The notes: generated by a model not told the origin, from the sequence alone. Positions 41,740 to 51,193 are shown, counted from the stretch's first letter. The stretch: 64,000 nucleotides of DNA from CAYUVF01 sp964448045 (GCA_964448045.1 CAYUVF010000016.1:9631-73630); one strand, 5' to 3'. Numbers and translations: made by a program.

Positions 41740-41793
41740 CCAAGGATCGAGCAAAGATCGAGCGCGCCCGCGTTCAACGATTCCGCAGGCAAC

Positions 41794-41831
41794 AAAAAAG
41801 CCTCCCCGACGGCGGTGCACCGGGGAGGCTT
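41794..41831 (-). terminator. terminator after mdh
   Basis: An 11-base-pair stem (41798-41808 with 41821-41831) is followed on the minus strand by TTTTTT (AAAAAA at 41794-41799). It starts 22 bases after the mdh stop. Confidence 0.9.
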
Positions 41832-41852
41832 GAAGTCGAAATGAGCGGGTGA

Positions 41853-42797
41853 TTAGCCGATAGCGCCTTCTTCTTTGAGGCGCTCCAGGTTGTCCAGGTT
41901 GTCCTGCACGTGCTCAGCGGAGGTCTGCATCAGCGCCTGCTCGTCGTCGTTGAGGTCGACTTCGATGATGTCCTCGACGCCATTGGCGCCCAGGCGCACC
42001 GGCACGCCGATGAACATGTCTTCGATGTCGTACTCGCCGTCGACGTACGCCGCGGCGGGCAGGACGCGGCCCGAGTCCTTGATGATCGACTCGGCCATCT
42101 CTGCGGCGGCTGCGCCGGGGGCGTACCAGGCGGAGGTGCCCATCAGCTCTACGATTTCGCCGCCGCCGCCTTTCGTGCGCTCGACGATGCCCTCGATCGT
42201 GTCGTCGTCCATCAGCTCAGTCAGCGGGATGCCGCCGACCGTGGTGTAGCGGGGGAGGGGCACCATCGTGTCGCCGTGGCCGCCCATCAGCAGCGCGTTA
42301 ATGTCGCGCACCGAAACGCCCAGTTCCATCGCGATGAAGGCGCGGAAGCGCGCGGTGTCCAGCACGCCGGCCATGCCCATCACCTTGTTGGCGTTGAAGC
42401 CGCTTTCCTCGAAGGCGACGTACGTCATCACATCGAGCGGATTCGAGACGACGATCAGGGCGCTGTCGGGGCTGCCGCTTACAAACTGATTCGTGACGGT
42501 GCCCACGATTTCGGCGTTTTTCGCCAGCAGGTCGTCGCGGCTCATGCCCGGCTTGCGCGGCAGGCCGGCGGTGATGATGCACACGTCCGAGCCCTCGGTC
42601 GGACCGTAGTCGTTCGTGCCGATGACGGTGGTGTCGAAGCCATGGATGGGGGCCGATTCCATCATGTCGAGCGCCTTGCCCTGCGGCATGCCCTCCTGGA
42701 TGTCGACCATGACCACTTCCTTGACCATGTCTTTGCGGGCGACGCACTCGGCGGCGGTCGCGCCGACGTTGCCGGCTCCTATTACAGTTACTTTCAT
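41853..42797 (-). CDS. mdh: malate dehydrogenase (LDH-like type)
   Basis: Malate dehydrogenase interconverts malate and oxaloacetate with NAD in the TCA cycle. From ATG 42797 (314 aa) it begins with the dinucleotide motif MKVTVIGAGNVGATAAE. Further marks are VDIQEGMPQGKALDM, ITAGLPRKPGMSRDDLL (the Arg-containing active loop), VSNPLDVMTYVA, GMAGVLDTARFRAFIA and the catalytic His in MGGHGDTMVPL. The MPQGK and GMSRDDLL segments place it with the LDH-like tetrameric MDHs of Bacteroidota/Chlorobi. Acidic residues are frequent. It is monocistronic. Confidence 0.97.
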   Translation of the reverse strand: MKVTVIGAGNVGATAAECVARKDMVKEVVMVDIQEGMPQGKALDMMESAPIHGFDTTVIGTNDYGPTEGSDVCIITAGLPRKPGMSRDDLLAKNAEIVGTVTNQFVSGSPDSALIVVSNPLDVMTYVAFEESGFNANKVMGMAGVLDTARFRAFIAMELGVSVRDINALLMGGHGDTMVPLPRYTTVGGIPLTELMDDDTIEGIVERTKGGGGEIVELMGTSAWYAPGAAAAEMAESIIKDSGRVLPAAAYVDGEYDIEDMFIGVPVRLGANGVEDIIEVDLNDDEQALMQTSAEHVQDNLDNLERLKEEGAIG

Positions 42798-43033
42798 AGC
42801 GGTTGCCTCGTCAAGTTGGATCTGCAAAATTTGGCTGCGCGTAATGCATCGTTTAAAAAAGACAATCCCCGACGGGGTTGTTGCCAATATTTCGCAAAAA
42901 GCCGGATCGGCCAGCCGGCCGCCCACGCTCGACGGGCTGCGGCCGGAGCGTCAAATGAAGACGGCGGATGGGGCAGAGCGCCAGCGCCCCGGTCCCGAGC
43001 GCCCAAGCCCCCGCACGCCCATCCGAGAGCTCC

Positions 43034-43753
43034 TCACTCAAATCGCTCCTTTACCTTTGCGGCGTAGCGGCGGCTCATGGTAACGGGCTCGTCCACCGCG
43101 CTGAGGTGCACGCGGTACGCGTAACTGGGCGTTCGCTTCACGGCGGTCACGTGCTCGAGGTGGACGAGCGTCGAGCGATGAATCCGCACGAAGTGCTGAT
43201 CGGGCAGGCGGTCTTCCCATTCGTGGAGGGGCCGCAGCGCGAGGTGCATCCGTCCATCCGCCAGGTGGACCTCCGTGTAGTCGCCTGCCGCGGCGATGTA
43301 GACGATGTCGCGCACCATGAAAAAGTGCATCCGCCCCTGGTCGGGGAGGCAGACGCGATCGCTGAGCTGGAGCGCCTGCGTGGGCGCCGGCTCGGGCGCC
43401 GTGTCGTCAGCGAGCCGCTCGATGGCACGCGCCAGCCGGGTCGGGTGGACGGGCTTGAGCAGGTAGTCGAGCGCGTTTACGTCGAAGGCCCGGATCGCGT
43501 GCTGGTCGTACGCGGTGACGAAGATCACCTTCAGCGGGTGGTCGACCACGTCGAACAGGTCGAAGCCGGTTTCGCCGGGCATCTGGATGTCGAGGAAGAC
43601 CACATCCGGATCAAGCGCATCGATCTGCTCGGTGGCCGAGGCGATGTCATCGGCTTCCCCGACGACGTCGATCGTGTCATGCGCATCCAGCAGCGAGCGC
43701 AATTCCTTTCGCGCGAGGCGCTCGTCGTCCACCAGCAGGGCGCGGTACGTCAT
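43034..43753 (-). CDS. LytTR-family response regulator
   Basis: The 239-residue regulator has a receiver with LLVDDERLAR, phospho-acceptor Asp55 in VVFLDIQMPGETGF, VTAYDQHAI and LLKPVHPTRLA, then a LytTR DNA-binding domain with FMVRDIVYIAAAGDYTEVHL, FVRIHRSTLVHLEHVTAVKR and the C-terminal MSRRYAAKVKERF. Its ATG overlaps the kinase stop by four bases. It should be phosphorylated by the LytS-type kinase encoded just upstream. Confidence 0.95.
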   Translation of the reverse strand: MTYRALLVDDERLARKELRSLLDAHDTIDVVGEADDIASATEQIDALDPDVVFLDIQMPGETGFDLFDVVDHPLKVIFVTAYDQHAIRAFDVNALDYLLKPVHPTRLARAIERLADDTAPEPAPTQALQLSDRVCLPDQGRMHFFMVRDIVYIAAAGDYTEVHLADGRMHLALRPLHEWEDRLPDQHFVRIHRSTLVHLEHVTAVKRTPSYAYRVHLSAVDEPVTMSRRYAAKVKERFE

Positions 43754-44874
43754 GGAGCCACGGGAGTCGATTCGGGAGCAGAGGCGGTGATCACGACGCG
43801 CGCCCGTACCCAGCCATCGGCTTCGGTAAGGGTGAAGGCGTGGCGGTCGGGGAAGAGCTGCCCGAGGCGCTGGCGGACGTTCGTCAGGCCGATGCCGTTT
43901 GAGGGAAGGGCGACGGTGGAGGACGGATCGGACAGGTGCCCGGTGTTGGCGACCTCGATCTGAAATCCGTCGTCCGTGGGCGCTGCCTCCAGCCGGATGC
44001 GCAGCGGGCGCGGACTCGTCGCCATGCCGTGCTTGACGGCGTTCTCAACGAGCGAGTGCACCAGAAACGGTGGCACCGGTCGCGACGCGACCGACGGATC
44101 GACGTCCACCTCCACCTGCAGCCGATCTTCGAAGCGGATCTTTTCGATCGCGAGGTAGGTGCGCGTCACGTCGACTTCATCGCGCAGCGGAACCGTTGGC
44201 GCGTTGAGGTCGAGCAGCGAGTAGCGCAGAAAATCCGACAGCTCGGTCACGATGCGCTTGGCGCGCTGGTCGTCGTCGCCGATGAGGGCGCGCAGCGTGT
44301 TCAGCGTGTTGAACAGGAAATGCGGGTTGAGCTGGTAGCGCAGCATATCGAGCTGGGCCTCGCGCGCCAGCGTCTCGGCGCGGAGGGTGCGGCGCTGCTG
44401 CCGCTGCAGATCGTGCTGGTACTTGACGCCGAAGTAGAGCGCGCTCCAGGCCATCAGCACAAGCGCGTTGCTCACGTAAGGCCGGGCGAAGGCCCAGATG
44501 GAGGCGCCCTGGAAGGCGGGCGCGTCCATCGGCCACTTGATCCCCTCGAAGAGCACGATCCAGACCACCGTGCCGAGGAGCGCACAGCCCACCACGATGG
44601 GTAGCAGCTTAACCAGCGGCGCGTTGCGGCGCCAGAGCCGCCGGTAGAGCGGGCGAAACGCAAGCGTCAGCAGCGCGCCAATCGTCACGTAGTAGCCGAC
44701 GCGCACTGCGGCGATCGCGGGGGAGGCGCCGAGATCAGCATAGCCGGGCAGCGACGCCAGGTACCAGATCAGCCCGTACGCGCCCCAGCCGATCAGGTGC
44801 AGCGTCCAGAACGAGAAATGGAGGGGCGACTGGCGGTCGGCGTGCATTGCGGGCGGACGTAGCGTGAAGGGCAT
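43750..44874 (-). CDS. LytS-family sensor histidine kinase
   Basis: The start at 44874 is supported by AGGAGG six bases upstream. The 374-residue protein has four membrane segments (about 22-42, 55-75, 90-110, 132-150) with no large outside domain, then a coiled coil and the His_kinase module QLNPHFLFNTLNTLRALIGD (His185), followed by an HATPase with LVENAVKHGM and GIGLTNVRQRL. It pairs with the LytTR regulator and is preceded by a DUF5916 gene 30 bases upstream, so all three are probably one transcript. Confidence 0.94.
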   Translation of the reverse strand: MPFTLRPPAMHADRQSPLHFSFWTLHLIGWGAYGLIWYLASLPGYADLGASPAIAAVRVGYYVTIGALLTLAFRPLYRRLWRRNAPLVKLLPIVVGCALLGTVVWIVLFEGIKWPMDAPAFQGASIWAFARPYVSNALVLMAWSALYFGVKYQHDLQRQQRRTLRAETLAREAQLDMLRYQLNPHFLFNTLNTLRALIGDDDQRAKRIVTELSDFLRYSLLDLNAPTVPLRDEVDVTRTYLAIEKIRFEDRLQVEVDVDPSVASRPVPPFLVHSLVENAVKHGMATSPRPLRIRLEAAPTDDGFQIEVANTGHLSDPSSTVALPSNGIGLTNVRQRLGQLFPDRHAFTLTEADGWVRARVVITASAPESTPVAP

Positions 44875-44904
44875 CGAGTCCTCCTGTTCGACGCAGCACT
44901 GTGC

Positions 44905-47169
44905 TTAGAGGGTCCAGGCGTAGCCCAGCTTCAGGAAGTAGCTCCGGTCCATCTGCGTCATCCCGACATCGTCGCTGCCGAGCGCGTTGCCGGAGTAGCC
45001 GACGAAGACGACCGACTGCGGGTTGAGCGTGTAGGAGAAGAGCAGCTGCGTGAAGACCCGGTTCGTCTGCGCATCGACCGGCGCGGCGTAGTTGGCGACG
45101 TTGCGGTCGACGGAGCGGTACTGTACTGTGGCGCGGACGAAGGCGCGCACGTTGAAGTGGTAGAGCAGGCGCGTCTGCAGCAACTGCTCGGTGAAGACGT
45201 GGGCGCCCTCCGCTTCGAGCCGCTGCATCGAGTATTTGAGGTTCAGGTTGATGTGGCGGCCGAGCTTCCACGTCAGTGTCGGGTCGAGGCGGACGCTGTT
45301 TGCCGGGCGCTGATTGGCATAATCGATCCCGTCGCCAAAGTATGACAGCACCTCCATCTGAAGCGAACCCGTGGGCTGCAAGCGGCCCATGGCGACGACC
45401 CCCGTTTTGTTATACGTGCGCCCGGCGAATCGGATGGATTCGAGGTTGATTTGCGCGTGGTAGACCGACTGCATCGGGCCGCGGTAGGTGGCGAGCAAGA
45501 TCAAGTTCTGATCGGTCATGTCGCCGTCGTAGTTGAGGGTCCGCTCGGCATTGAAGCCGAACCCAATCGACGAGAACCACGAGCGGTTGCCACTCCAGAT
45601 GGTGCGGATGGCCTGCAGCTCGCCGGTGCGCGTGTTGACCCGCGAGAAGAAGCCGCTGTCGTCGCGGAAGGTGGGCGAGAGGTCCTCGTAGCGCGCAAAG
45701 GCCGACCAGTGACGCGTGCGGTGGGCGAGCGTCGCTTCGAGCGCGTCCCCGCCGAACAGCCCCGATTGCTGATCGTGCTGCTCGACGATGGCCGACGGAT
45801 ATTTCGTCGCCGAACTCAGGTACTGGAACGCCAGCGTGTTCGCCCGCGAGAGGCGCATGAACCCGTCAAGGCCGACGACGTGGTTGCGGTAGCCGTCCGA
45901 TTCGCGCCCCGCGTACAGCCCGCCGATCGCCGATCCTTTGCCGACGTCGCGCCGGTAGCGCAGCACGCCGCTATTCACGTCCTGCTCCAACTGCGCCGCG
46001 CCGGTGCGCTGGTTCGACGGCAGCAGCAGGTTGTTGACACGATCCCGCGTGGCAAAGACGCCGACCGTGTTGCGGCCGAAGGTGCTCGTCGTCTTGACGC
46101 CGCCGATGGGGTCGGCCACGGTGCGGGTGAAGACGGCTTGCATCGGCGTCTGGAAGACGTCGAGCCCTTCGAGGAAGAAGGGGCGCCGCTCCGGGTAAAA
46201 GAGCGCGAAGCGGTTGTTGGCTTCGAGCTGGGCCGCGTCGGCTTCAACTTGTGAGAAATCCGGGTTGATGGTGCCGTTGACGGTCGTGTTCGGCGTGGGG
46301 CTCCAGCGGGCGGTCAGGCCGGGGTGCGGCGCAACCGATCCGGCATCGAAGCCGCCAGCGGGCCCTTCGGTGCGGCGGTCGGTGCGGCTCGCGGTGAAGG
46401 TTGGCGCCACCTCGACGTTGTGGCCAGACGAGATATCGGCGAGGCCCGTCAGCTTGTTGAATTGGCAGAGCGTGCAGCTCCGGTTGCGGTCGCGCGGGTT
46501 TGAGGCGATCCGGTGACGCACGCTGCGCGGATACGAGCGCCCGGCCGCGAAGCCCCACGTCTGCACCGCCGCCGTGCTCGGGAAGCGCAGCTGATTGAAC
46601 GGGATCGCCAACTCGACGACATAGCCTGTCGGCGTGATCTGCCCGGCCGACGCCCAGATTGCATCCCACGAAAAGTCTTCGTCGCCATCGAGTTCGCTGA
46701 AGACGGCATCGGCCTGCACGCCGAGCGGGTTCACGCGAAACTGAAAGCCGCGCCGCTCATCGTTGAACGGGTCGATGGTGATCGACACGTGATCGTCCTG
46801 CGTTAGCGTGCTGATGGCGTCGCGGTCCATCAAATGCGCGCGGATCGCCTCCGGATTGGGGTCCTCCGCCTCGAAGGCGACGTACAGGTGCTCGTCGTCG
46901 AACGTCACGAAGCAGGTCGTGGCGACGGGGGGGCGGACGCCATCGCCCGGCATCCACTCGTAGCGCAGCGGAATTACCGTCGCCTGCTGCCAGGCCGGCT
47001 CGTTCAGCGTGCCGTCGACGCTGACCGTCGAGGCCGCTGGTTCTACATTGTACTGCAGCGCTGCGGGCGGCTCGGCTTCGTCCGATGCCGGCGCGCCGAA
47101 AGCCATCGGGTTGGGCATGAGAACAAGAGCGAGAAACGTCGAGATCGCGATGGAGAGGAGCAGTCGCAT
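44905..47169 (-). CDS. DUF5916 outer-membrane protein with CBM9-like domain
   Basis: ATG 47169 gives 754 aa with a signal peptide ending near AFGA26. Residues about 45-215 resemble a carbohydrate-binding family 9 domain: VSVDGTLNEPAWQQA, VTFDDEHLYVAFEAEDP and WDAIWASAGQITPTGYVVEL. The rest is the DUF5916 beta-rich region, with RWSPTPNTTVNGTINPDFSQ, YPERRPFFLEGLDVF and many barrel-like strands, ending in FLKLGYAWTL. It is common in Bacteroidota and thought to lie in the outer membrane; substrate unknown. The LytS/LytTR pair follows it on the same strand. Confidence 0.92.
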   Translation of the reverse strand: MRLLLSIAISTFLALVLMPNPMAFGAPASDEAEPPAALQYNVEPAASTVSVDGTLNEPAWQQATVIPLRYEWMPGDGVRPPVATTCFVTFDDEHLYVAFEAEDPNPEAIRAHLMDRDAISTLTQDDHVSITIDPFNDERRGFQFRVNPLGVQADAVFSELDGDEDFSWDAIWASAGQITPTGYVVELAIPFNQLRFPSTAAVQTWGFAAGRSYPRSVRHRIASNPRDRNRSCTLCQFNKLTGLADISSGHNVEVAPTFTASRTDRRTEGPAGGFDAGSVAPHPGLTARWSPTPNTTVNGTINPDFSQVEADAAQLEANNRFALFYPERRPFFLEGLDVFQTPMQAVFTRTVADPIGGVKTTSTFGRNTVGVFATRDRVNNLLLPSNQRTGAAQLEQDVNSGVLRYRRDVGKGSAIGGLYAGRESDGYRNHVVGLDGFMRLSRANTLAFQYLSSATKYPSAIVEQHDQQSGLFGGDALEATLAHRTRHWSAFARYEDLSPTFRDDSGFFSRVNTRTGELQAIRTIWSGNRSWFSSIGFGFNAERTLNYDGDMTDQNLILLATYRGPMQSVYHAQINLESIRFAGRTYNKTGVVAMGRLQPTGSLQMEVLSYFGDGIDYANQRPANSVRLDPTLTWKLGRHINLNLKYSMQRLEAEGAHVFTEQLLQTRLLYHFNVRAFVRATVQYRSVDRNVANYAAPVDAQTNRVFTQLLFSYTLNPQSVVFVGYSGNALGSDDVGMTQMDRSYFLKLGYAWTL

Positions 47170-47432
47170 GAGTCCGAACGGGTGGTCGTCGAGGGTATCG
47201 GTTGATGCCGCGACGCCATGAATACCCCGCGCGATCCGGTTTGGCAAGAAATGATCGGTAAGCGGGCAGACGGGTCGGCGAGTGGCAAATGCCGGTCCCC
47301 GACTTGGGTGAAAATGACGTGGGAAGGGCGTCCGGCGGTTGTGCGGAAGGGAAATCGCTGATACCTTACCGTATGTGCTGATTGCATGTGCTGCGCCCCG
47401 CGCGATTCCCCTCACCGAAGCCGGTTCCTCCG

Positions 47433-48362
47433 ATGCTCCATCGCTCATCGACGCTCGCTCTCCCCCTGATCGGCGTCCTGCTGGTGGGTACGCTCGCCGC
47501 TTGCTCCGCCCCCCGCCCCGCGACCGATCAGGCGGGTCAATCCGAGCAGGATAGCCTGCGCGCGGTCGCCCAGTTCAGCGATCCGAACCTGCACAGCACG
47601 CTCTGGACGCAGACATCCGTCGAATATGGCGCCGTGGCCCGGCAGGCGTATGCGCTGGCCGAGGTGATGCTGGAGCGTGCGTTGCAAGACAGCGTGTGGA
47701 CCGCATCCATCGAACAGGCCGAGATGGGCAGCGCCGCGTATCGCGATCTGCCGCCCGCCGTTGTGCTCGACGTGGACGAAACGGTGCTCGACAACGCGGC
47801 CTATCAGGCGCGGCTCATCCGCGAAAATGCGACGTACAATTCCGCCGGCTGGCAGGACTGGGTGCGCGAGCGCAAGGCCACGCCGGTGCCGGGTGCCGTC
47901 GAATTCACCCGCGCCGCCGCACGGATGGGCGTCGCGGTGATCTACCTGACGAACCGCGACCATGCCGTCGAAGAAGCGACCCGCGATAACCTGCGCCGCT
48001 TCGACTTCCCACTGAATCCTGACGAGGATCTGCTGCTGACCGAGAACGAGCGCCCCGCATGGGACGGCTCCAAGACGCCGCGCCGCCGCTATCTGGCCGA
48101 CCGGTACCGCATTCTGCTGCTCATCGGCGACAACTTTGGCGACTTTGCGCCGGGGGCCGAGGCGTCCCTGGGCGAACGCCAGCGCCTCAGCCAGACGTAT
48201 CAGCGCTACTGGGGCACCCGCTGGATCGCCCTGCCGAATGCACAGTACGGCTCATGGGAGGCCGCGCTCTACGAGTTCGACTATGGCCTGCCGTTCCTCG
48301 ACAAGCTGGAGCGGAAGTACCGCCACCTCGATCCCGCGCAGGACGCCGACACGCAAGAGTAA
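47433..48362 (+). CDS. class C-type acid phosphatase / 5'-nucleotidase lipoprotein (HAD IIIB, e(P4)-like)
   Basis: The 309-residue lipoprotein has signal LPLIGVLLVGTLAAC (lipobox Cys near residue 24). The HAD phosphatase core has VVLDVDETVLDNAAYQ with the nucleophile and acid/base Asp residues, VAVIYLTNRD (motif II) and LLLIGDNFGDFAPG (motif IV). The WDGSKTPRRRYLADR segment supplies the motif III basic residue. Such enzymes dephosphorylate nucleotides outside the cytoplasmic membrane for uptake. The exonuclease-fusion gene starts 21 bases after its stop. Confidence 0.95.
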   Translation: MLHRSSTLALPLIGVLLVGTLAACSAPRPATDQAGQSEQDSLRAVAQFSDPNLHSTLWTQTSVEYGAVARQAYALAEVMLERALQDSVWTASIEQAEMGSAAYRDLPPAVVLDVDETVLDNAAYQARLIRENATYNSAGWQDWVRERKATPVPGAVEFTRAAARMGVAVIYLTNRDHAVEEATRDNLRRFDFPLNPDEDLLLTENERPAWDGSKTPRRRYLADRYRILLLIGDNFGDFAPGAEASLGERQRLSQTYQRYWGTRWIALPNAQYGSWEAALYEFDYGLPFLDKLERKYRHLDPAQDADTQE

Positions 48363-48382
48363 ACCTCGACGTTTGTCCCCAC

Positions 48383-50059
48383 ATGCAGCTCCGCGACGCC
48401 ACATTTGTCGTCACCGATACCGAGACGACGGGCACCGCCCCGAAGTCAGATCGGATCATTGAGCTGGCCGCCGTCAAGGTGGAAGGCGGCGAGGTCGTCG
48501 ATACGTTTCAGCAGCTCATCAATCCGGGGCGGTCCATCCCCAAACGCATCACGCAGATCACAGGCATCAGCACGGGGATGGTGTTCGATGCGCCGCCGAT
48601 GGAGGACGTGCTCCCGCGCTACCTCGATTTCCTGGGCGAGGGCGTGCTCACCGCGCACAACCTGTCGTTCGACCGCAATTTCCTGAACGCCGAGTTGCAG
48701 CGCCTCGGTCGATCCGAACTCTCCAACGACACGCTCTGTACGCTGCGGCTGGCGCGGCGGCTCCTGCCCGGCCTCAAGTCGAAGGGCCTCTCGCGGCTCA
48801 TCCAGTTTTACGATCTGAACGTCAACGGGCGGCACCGCGCCCTCGGCGATGCCAAGGCGACGGCGACGATCCTCCAGCAGTTTTTTTCGCAGCTCGATTT
48901 CGAGCATGAGATTACGACGCTCGATGAGCTGCTGACCTTCCAGCACCGCAGCTACCGGCAGGTGCGTCGTACGCCGAACCACATCCAGCGCCTCCGCGAC
49001 GAGGTGCTGCCCGAGCTGCCCGAGCGGCCCGGCGTCTACTTCATGAAGCGCAGCAACGGCACGATCCTGTACATCGGCAAGGCCAAGCAGCTGAGCGACC
49101 GCGTGCGCAGCTACTTCAACGCCATCGAGTCGCACAGCGCGCGCCGGCGCAAGCTGATGAATAAGGTGCGCCGGGTCGAGTGGACGACCACGACGACCGA
49201 GCTGGAGGCGCTGCTGCTGGAGTCGCGGCTCATCAAGGAGCACAAGCCCACGTACAACCGCGCGCAGCGCCGCTACCGGAGCCGCCCGTTCGTGCGGCTC
49301 GACATGGGCGAAGACTTCCCGCGGATCGGCTGGAGCTACAACCTCGCCGACGACGGGGCCGAGTACTACGGGCCGCTGCGCAACCGCGAGCAGGCCGAGC
49401 TCGTGGTGGACGTGGCGAGCCGCTTCTTCCGCCTCCGCGAGTGCGACAACGACGAGCTGCGCCTCGGCCGGCGCTGCCTCTACGCCGACATCGACCGGTG
49501 CACCGCACCCTGCGAAACCGGCGACGCCGCGCGCTACCGCGACGAGCTCGACCGCGTCCGCGCCTTCCTGACGGGGCAAGACCGCTCCGTCCTCGACGCC
49601 ATCGAAGAGCGCATGCAGCAGGCCGCGGCGGATCTCGACTTCGAGCAGGCCGCCACCTTCCGCGACGGGCTCGAACAGCTCGAAGGCATCCTCGCGCGCC
49701 AGCAGATCGTGGCGGCACCCATCCAGCAGCACAATGCCGTGCTGGTCGTACCTGCGCCGGCGACGGAAGCGCTGCAACTTATGGCCATCCGCTACGGGCG
49801 GCCCGTTTCATCGGTGACGCTGGCAGGCGACCGCATCGAGGAGGCTGCGGCGCGTATCGAGGCCGTTGTGCAGGCGCATTTTACAGGAGAAGAGGAGCGG
49901 CCCGGGTCGTTTTCCAAGCGCGACGTGGACGAGATCCGGCTGCTCGCCCACTGGATCCACACGCATCAGGGCGACTGTGTGCACCTCCGCTGGTGGAACG
50001 ATGAGACGCCGGAGGATTTTACGGTGCGCATCCGCACGTCTGCCCTGTCTATTTGTTAA
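48383..50059 (+). CDS. DEDD exonuclease fused to UvrC-like GIY-YIG nuclease
   Basis: The ATG at 48383 gives 558 aa. Residues 8-175 are a DnaQ-like 3'-5' exonuclease: VVTDTETTG (Asp12, Glu14), LTAHNLSFDRNFL (Asp97) and HRALGDA (His151, Asp156). Residues about 210-300 are a UvrC-type GIY-YIG nuclease: GVYFM, YIGKAKQL and LLLESRLIKEHKPTYN (Glu280). Four Cys (354, 365, 373, 377) follow, spaced as the iron-sulfur ligands of UvrC. A UvrB/UvrC motif lies near residues 405-440. The C-terminal half of UvrC (RNase H and HhH) is absent. Related fusions are known in Actinobacteria; a role in repair is likely. Confidence 0.92.
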   Translation: MQLRDATFVVTDTETTGTAPKSDRIIELAAVKVEGGEVVDTFQQLINPGRSIPKRITQITGISTGMVFDAPPMEDVLPRYLDFLGEGVLTAHNLSFDRNFLNAELQRLGRSELSNDTLCTLRLARRLLPGLKSKGLSRLIQFYDLNVNGRHRALGDAKATATILQQFFSQLDFEHEITTLDELLTFQHRSYRQVRRTPNHIQRLRDEVLPELPERPGVYFMKRSNGTILYIGKAKQLSDRVRSYFNAIESHSARRRKLMNKVRRVEWTTTTTELEALLLESRLIKEHKPTYNRAQRRYRSRPFVRLDMGEDFPRIGWSYNLADDGAEYYGPLRNREQAELVVDVASRFFRLRECDNDELRLGRRCLYADIDRCTAPCETGDAARYRDELDRVRAFLTGQDRSVLDAIEERMQQAAADLDFEQAATFRDGLEQLEGILARQQIVAAPIQQHNAVLVVPAPATEALQLMAIRYGRPVSSVTLAGDRIEEAAARIEAVVQAHFTGEEERPGSFSKRDVDEIRLLAHWIHTHQGDCVHLRWWNDETPEDFTVRIRTSALSIC

Positions 50060-50169
50060 AATTTTGTGTAGTATAGGATAGGAGGAGTGTCGCCGTGGCC
50101 GTTCGGTGGCCGGGCTCTCGCATGTCTATGTGAATGTACACGGATGTAAAACTGAGTTTTGAGGGACCA

Positions 50170-51123
50170 ATGGCTCGATTGATGACGAAGCGAGGACAGG
50201 GAGTGTGGTCACTGGCGCTGTGGGCACTGGCGCTGTGTGTGGCGATGGGGAGTGTGGTGCCAACCGCTGCGGCGCAGAAGCAACTCAAAAAGCGGGTGGC
50301 CGTGCTCAACTTTGAGGACAAGACCGAGCAGCGCTACACCTGGGGCGGCGGCAAAACGCCTGGCTCCGGCATGGCCGATATGCTGGTGACGGCGCTCGTA
50401 AAATCGGATGCGTACACGGTGATCGAGCGGGCCGAGATCGACCGCGTGCTGCAGGAGCAGGACCTGGGCGCATCGGGCATCGTCACGCAGCAGTCGGCCG
50501 CCAAGGTGGGGAAGATGCTCGGTGCCGAGATCGTAATTTTCGGCTCGGTGACGGAGTTCGGCTACAAGGACCGCTCGGTGGGCGGCGCGACGCGCAGGTT
50601 TGGCGTCGGAATCGAGAGCCAGTCGGCCGTCGTGGCGACGGATGTGCGGATGGTCAACTCCACCACGGGTGAGATCATTGCGGCCGAGAACGTGCGCAAG
50701 CAGGAAAGCAAGCGCGGCCTGAGCGTCGACACCCGCAAGCTCGACTTCGGTACGCAGAGCGATTTCGACGAATCGCTCGTGGGTGAGGCGACTCGCGATG
50801 CGATCGACACCATTGTGGACCTGATCAACGACAACGCCCCGAACATCCCGTGGGAGGCGAAGGTCGTGACGACGCAGGGGGACGCCGTCTTCATTAACGC
50901 CGGCGCGCAGGCCGGGGTCGAAATCGGCGACACCTTCATCGTGAAGCGCCCGGGAGAAACGCTCGTCGACCCCGATACGGGGTTGGAGCTGGGCTCGGTC
51001 GAGGAAGACGTGGGCATAATCAAGGTGGTCGACAACAACATGGGGAACGGCAAGGCGGCACGGTGTGCGGTCGTGTCGGGCGGCACCTTTCAGCGCGGCG
51101 ACCTCGTGCGCGAGCAGCAGTAA
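50170..51123 (+). CDS. CsgG/HfaB-family periplasmic protein
   Basis: ATG 50170 gives 317 aa with a signal peptide ending near TAAAQ36. The mature protein begins with the CsgG-like stretch KRVAVLNFEDKT and continues with SDAYTVIERAEIDRVLQEQD, GKMLGAEIVIFGSVTEFGYK and VRMVNSTTGEIIAAENVRKQ. No lipobox is present, unlike curli CsgG, so it is probably periplasmic or cell-surface. The C-terminus (about 230-317) has a beta domain with NAGAQAGVEIGDTFIVKRPG, similar to flagellar or FlgT-like C-terminal domains. It is monocistronic. Confidence 0.9.
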   Translation: MARLMTKRGQGVWSLALWALALCVAMGSVVPTAAAQKQLKKRVAVLNFEDKTEQRYTWGGGKTPGSGMADMLVTALVKSDAYTVIERAEIDRVLQEQDLGASGIVTQQSAAKVGKMLGAEIVIFGSVTEFGYKDRSVGGATRRFGVGIESQSAVVATDVRMVNSTTGEIIAAENVRKQESKRGLSVDTRKLDFGTQSDFDESLVGEATRDAIDTIVDLINDNAPNIPWEAKVVTTQGDAVFINAGAQAGVEIGDTFIVKRPGETLVDPDTGLELGSVEEDVGIIKVVDNNMGNGKAARCAVVSGGTFQRGDLVREQQ

Positions 51124-51156
51124 AAATCAGCAGTAAACACCGTGTTGAGGTGGGGG

Positions 51157-51193
51157 AAAGCGCCGCGTTCCGGGGAAGGAGGGCGGCGCTTTC
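51157..51193 (+). terminator. probable terminator after the CsgG-family gene
   Basis: A 10-base-pair stem, AAAGCGCCGC (51157-51166) with GCGGCGCTTT (51183-51192), is followed by a short T-containing tail, 34 bases after the stop. The T-run is weak because it overlaps the stem. Confidence 0.6.

Noticed and set aside
41188..41850. attC or attI sites near the integrase remnant
   Set aside because: I looked for the core-site pattern and paired arms and saw none; the only strong hairpin is the mdh terminator.
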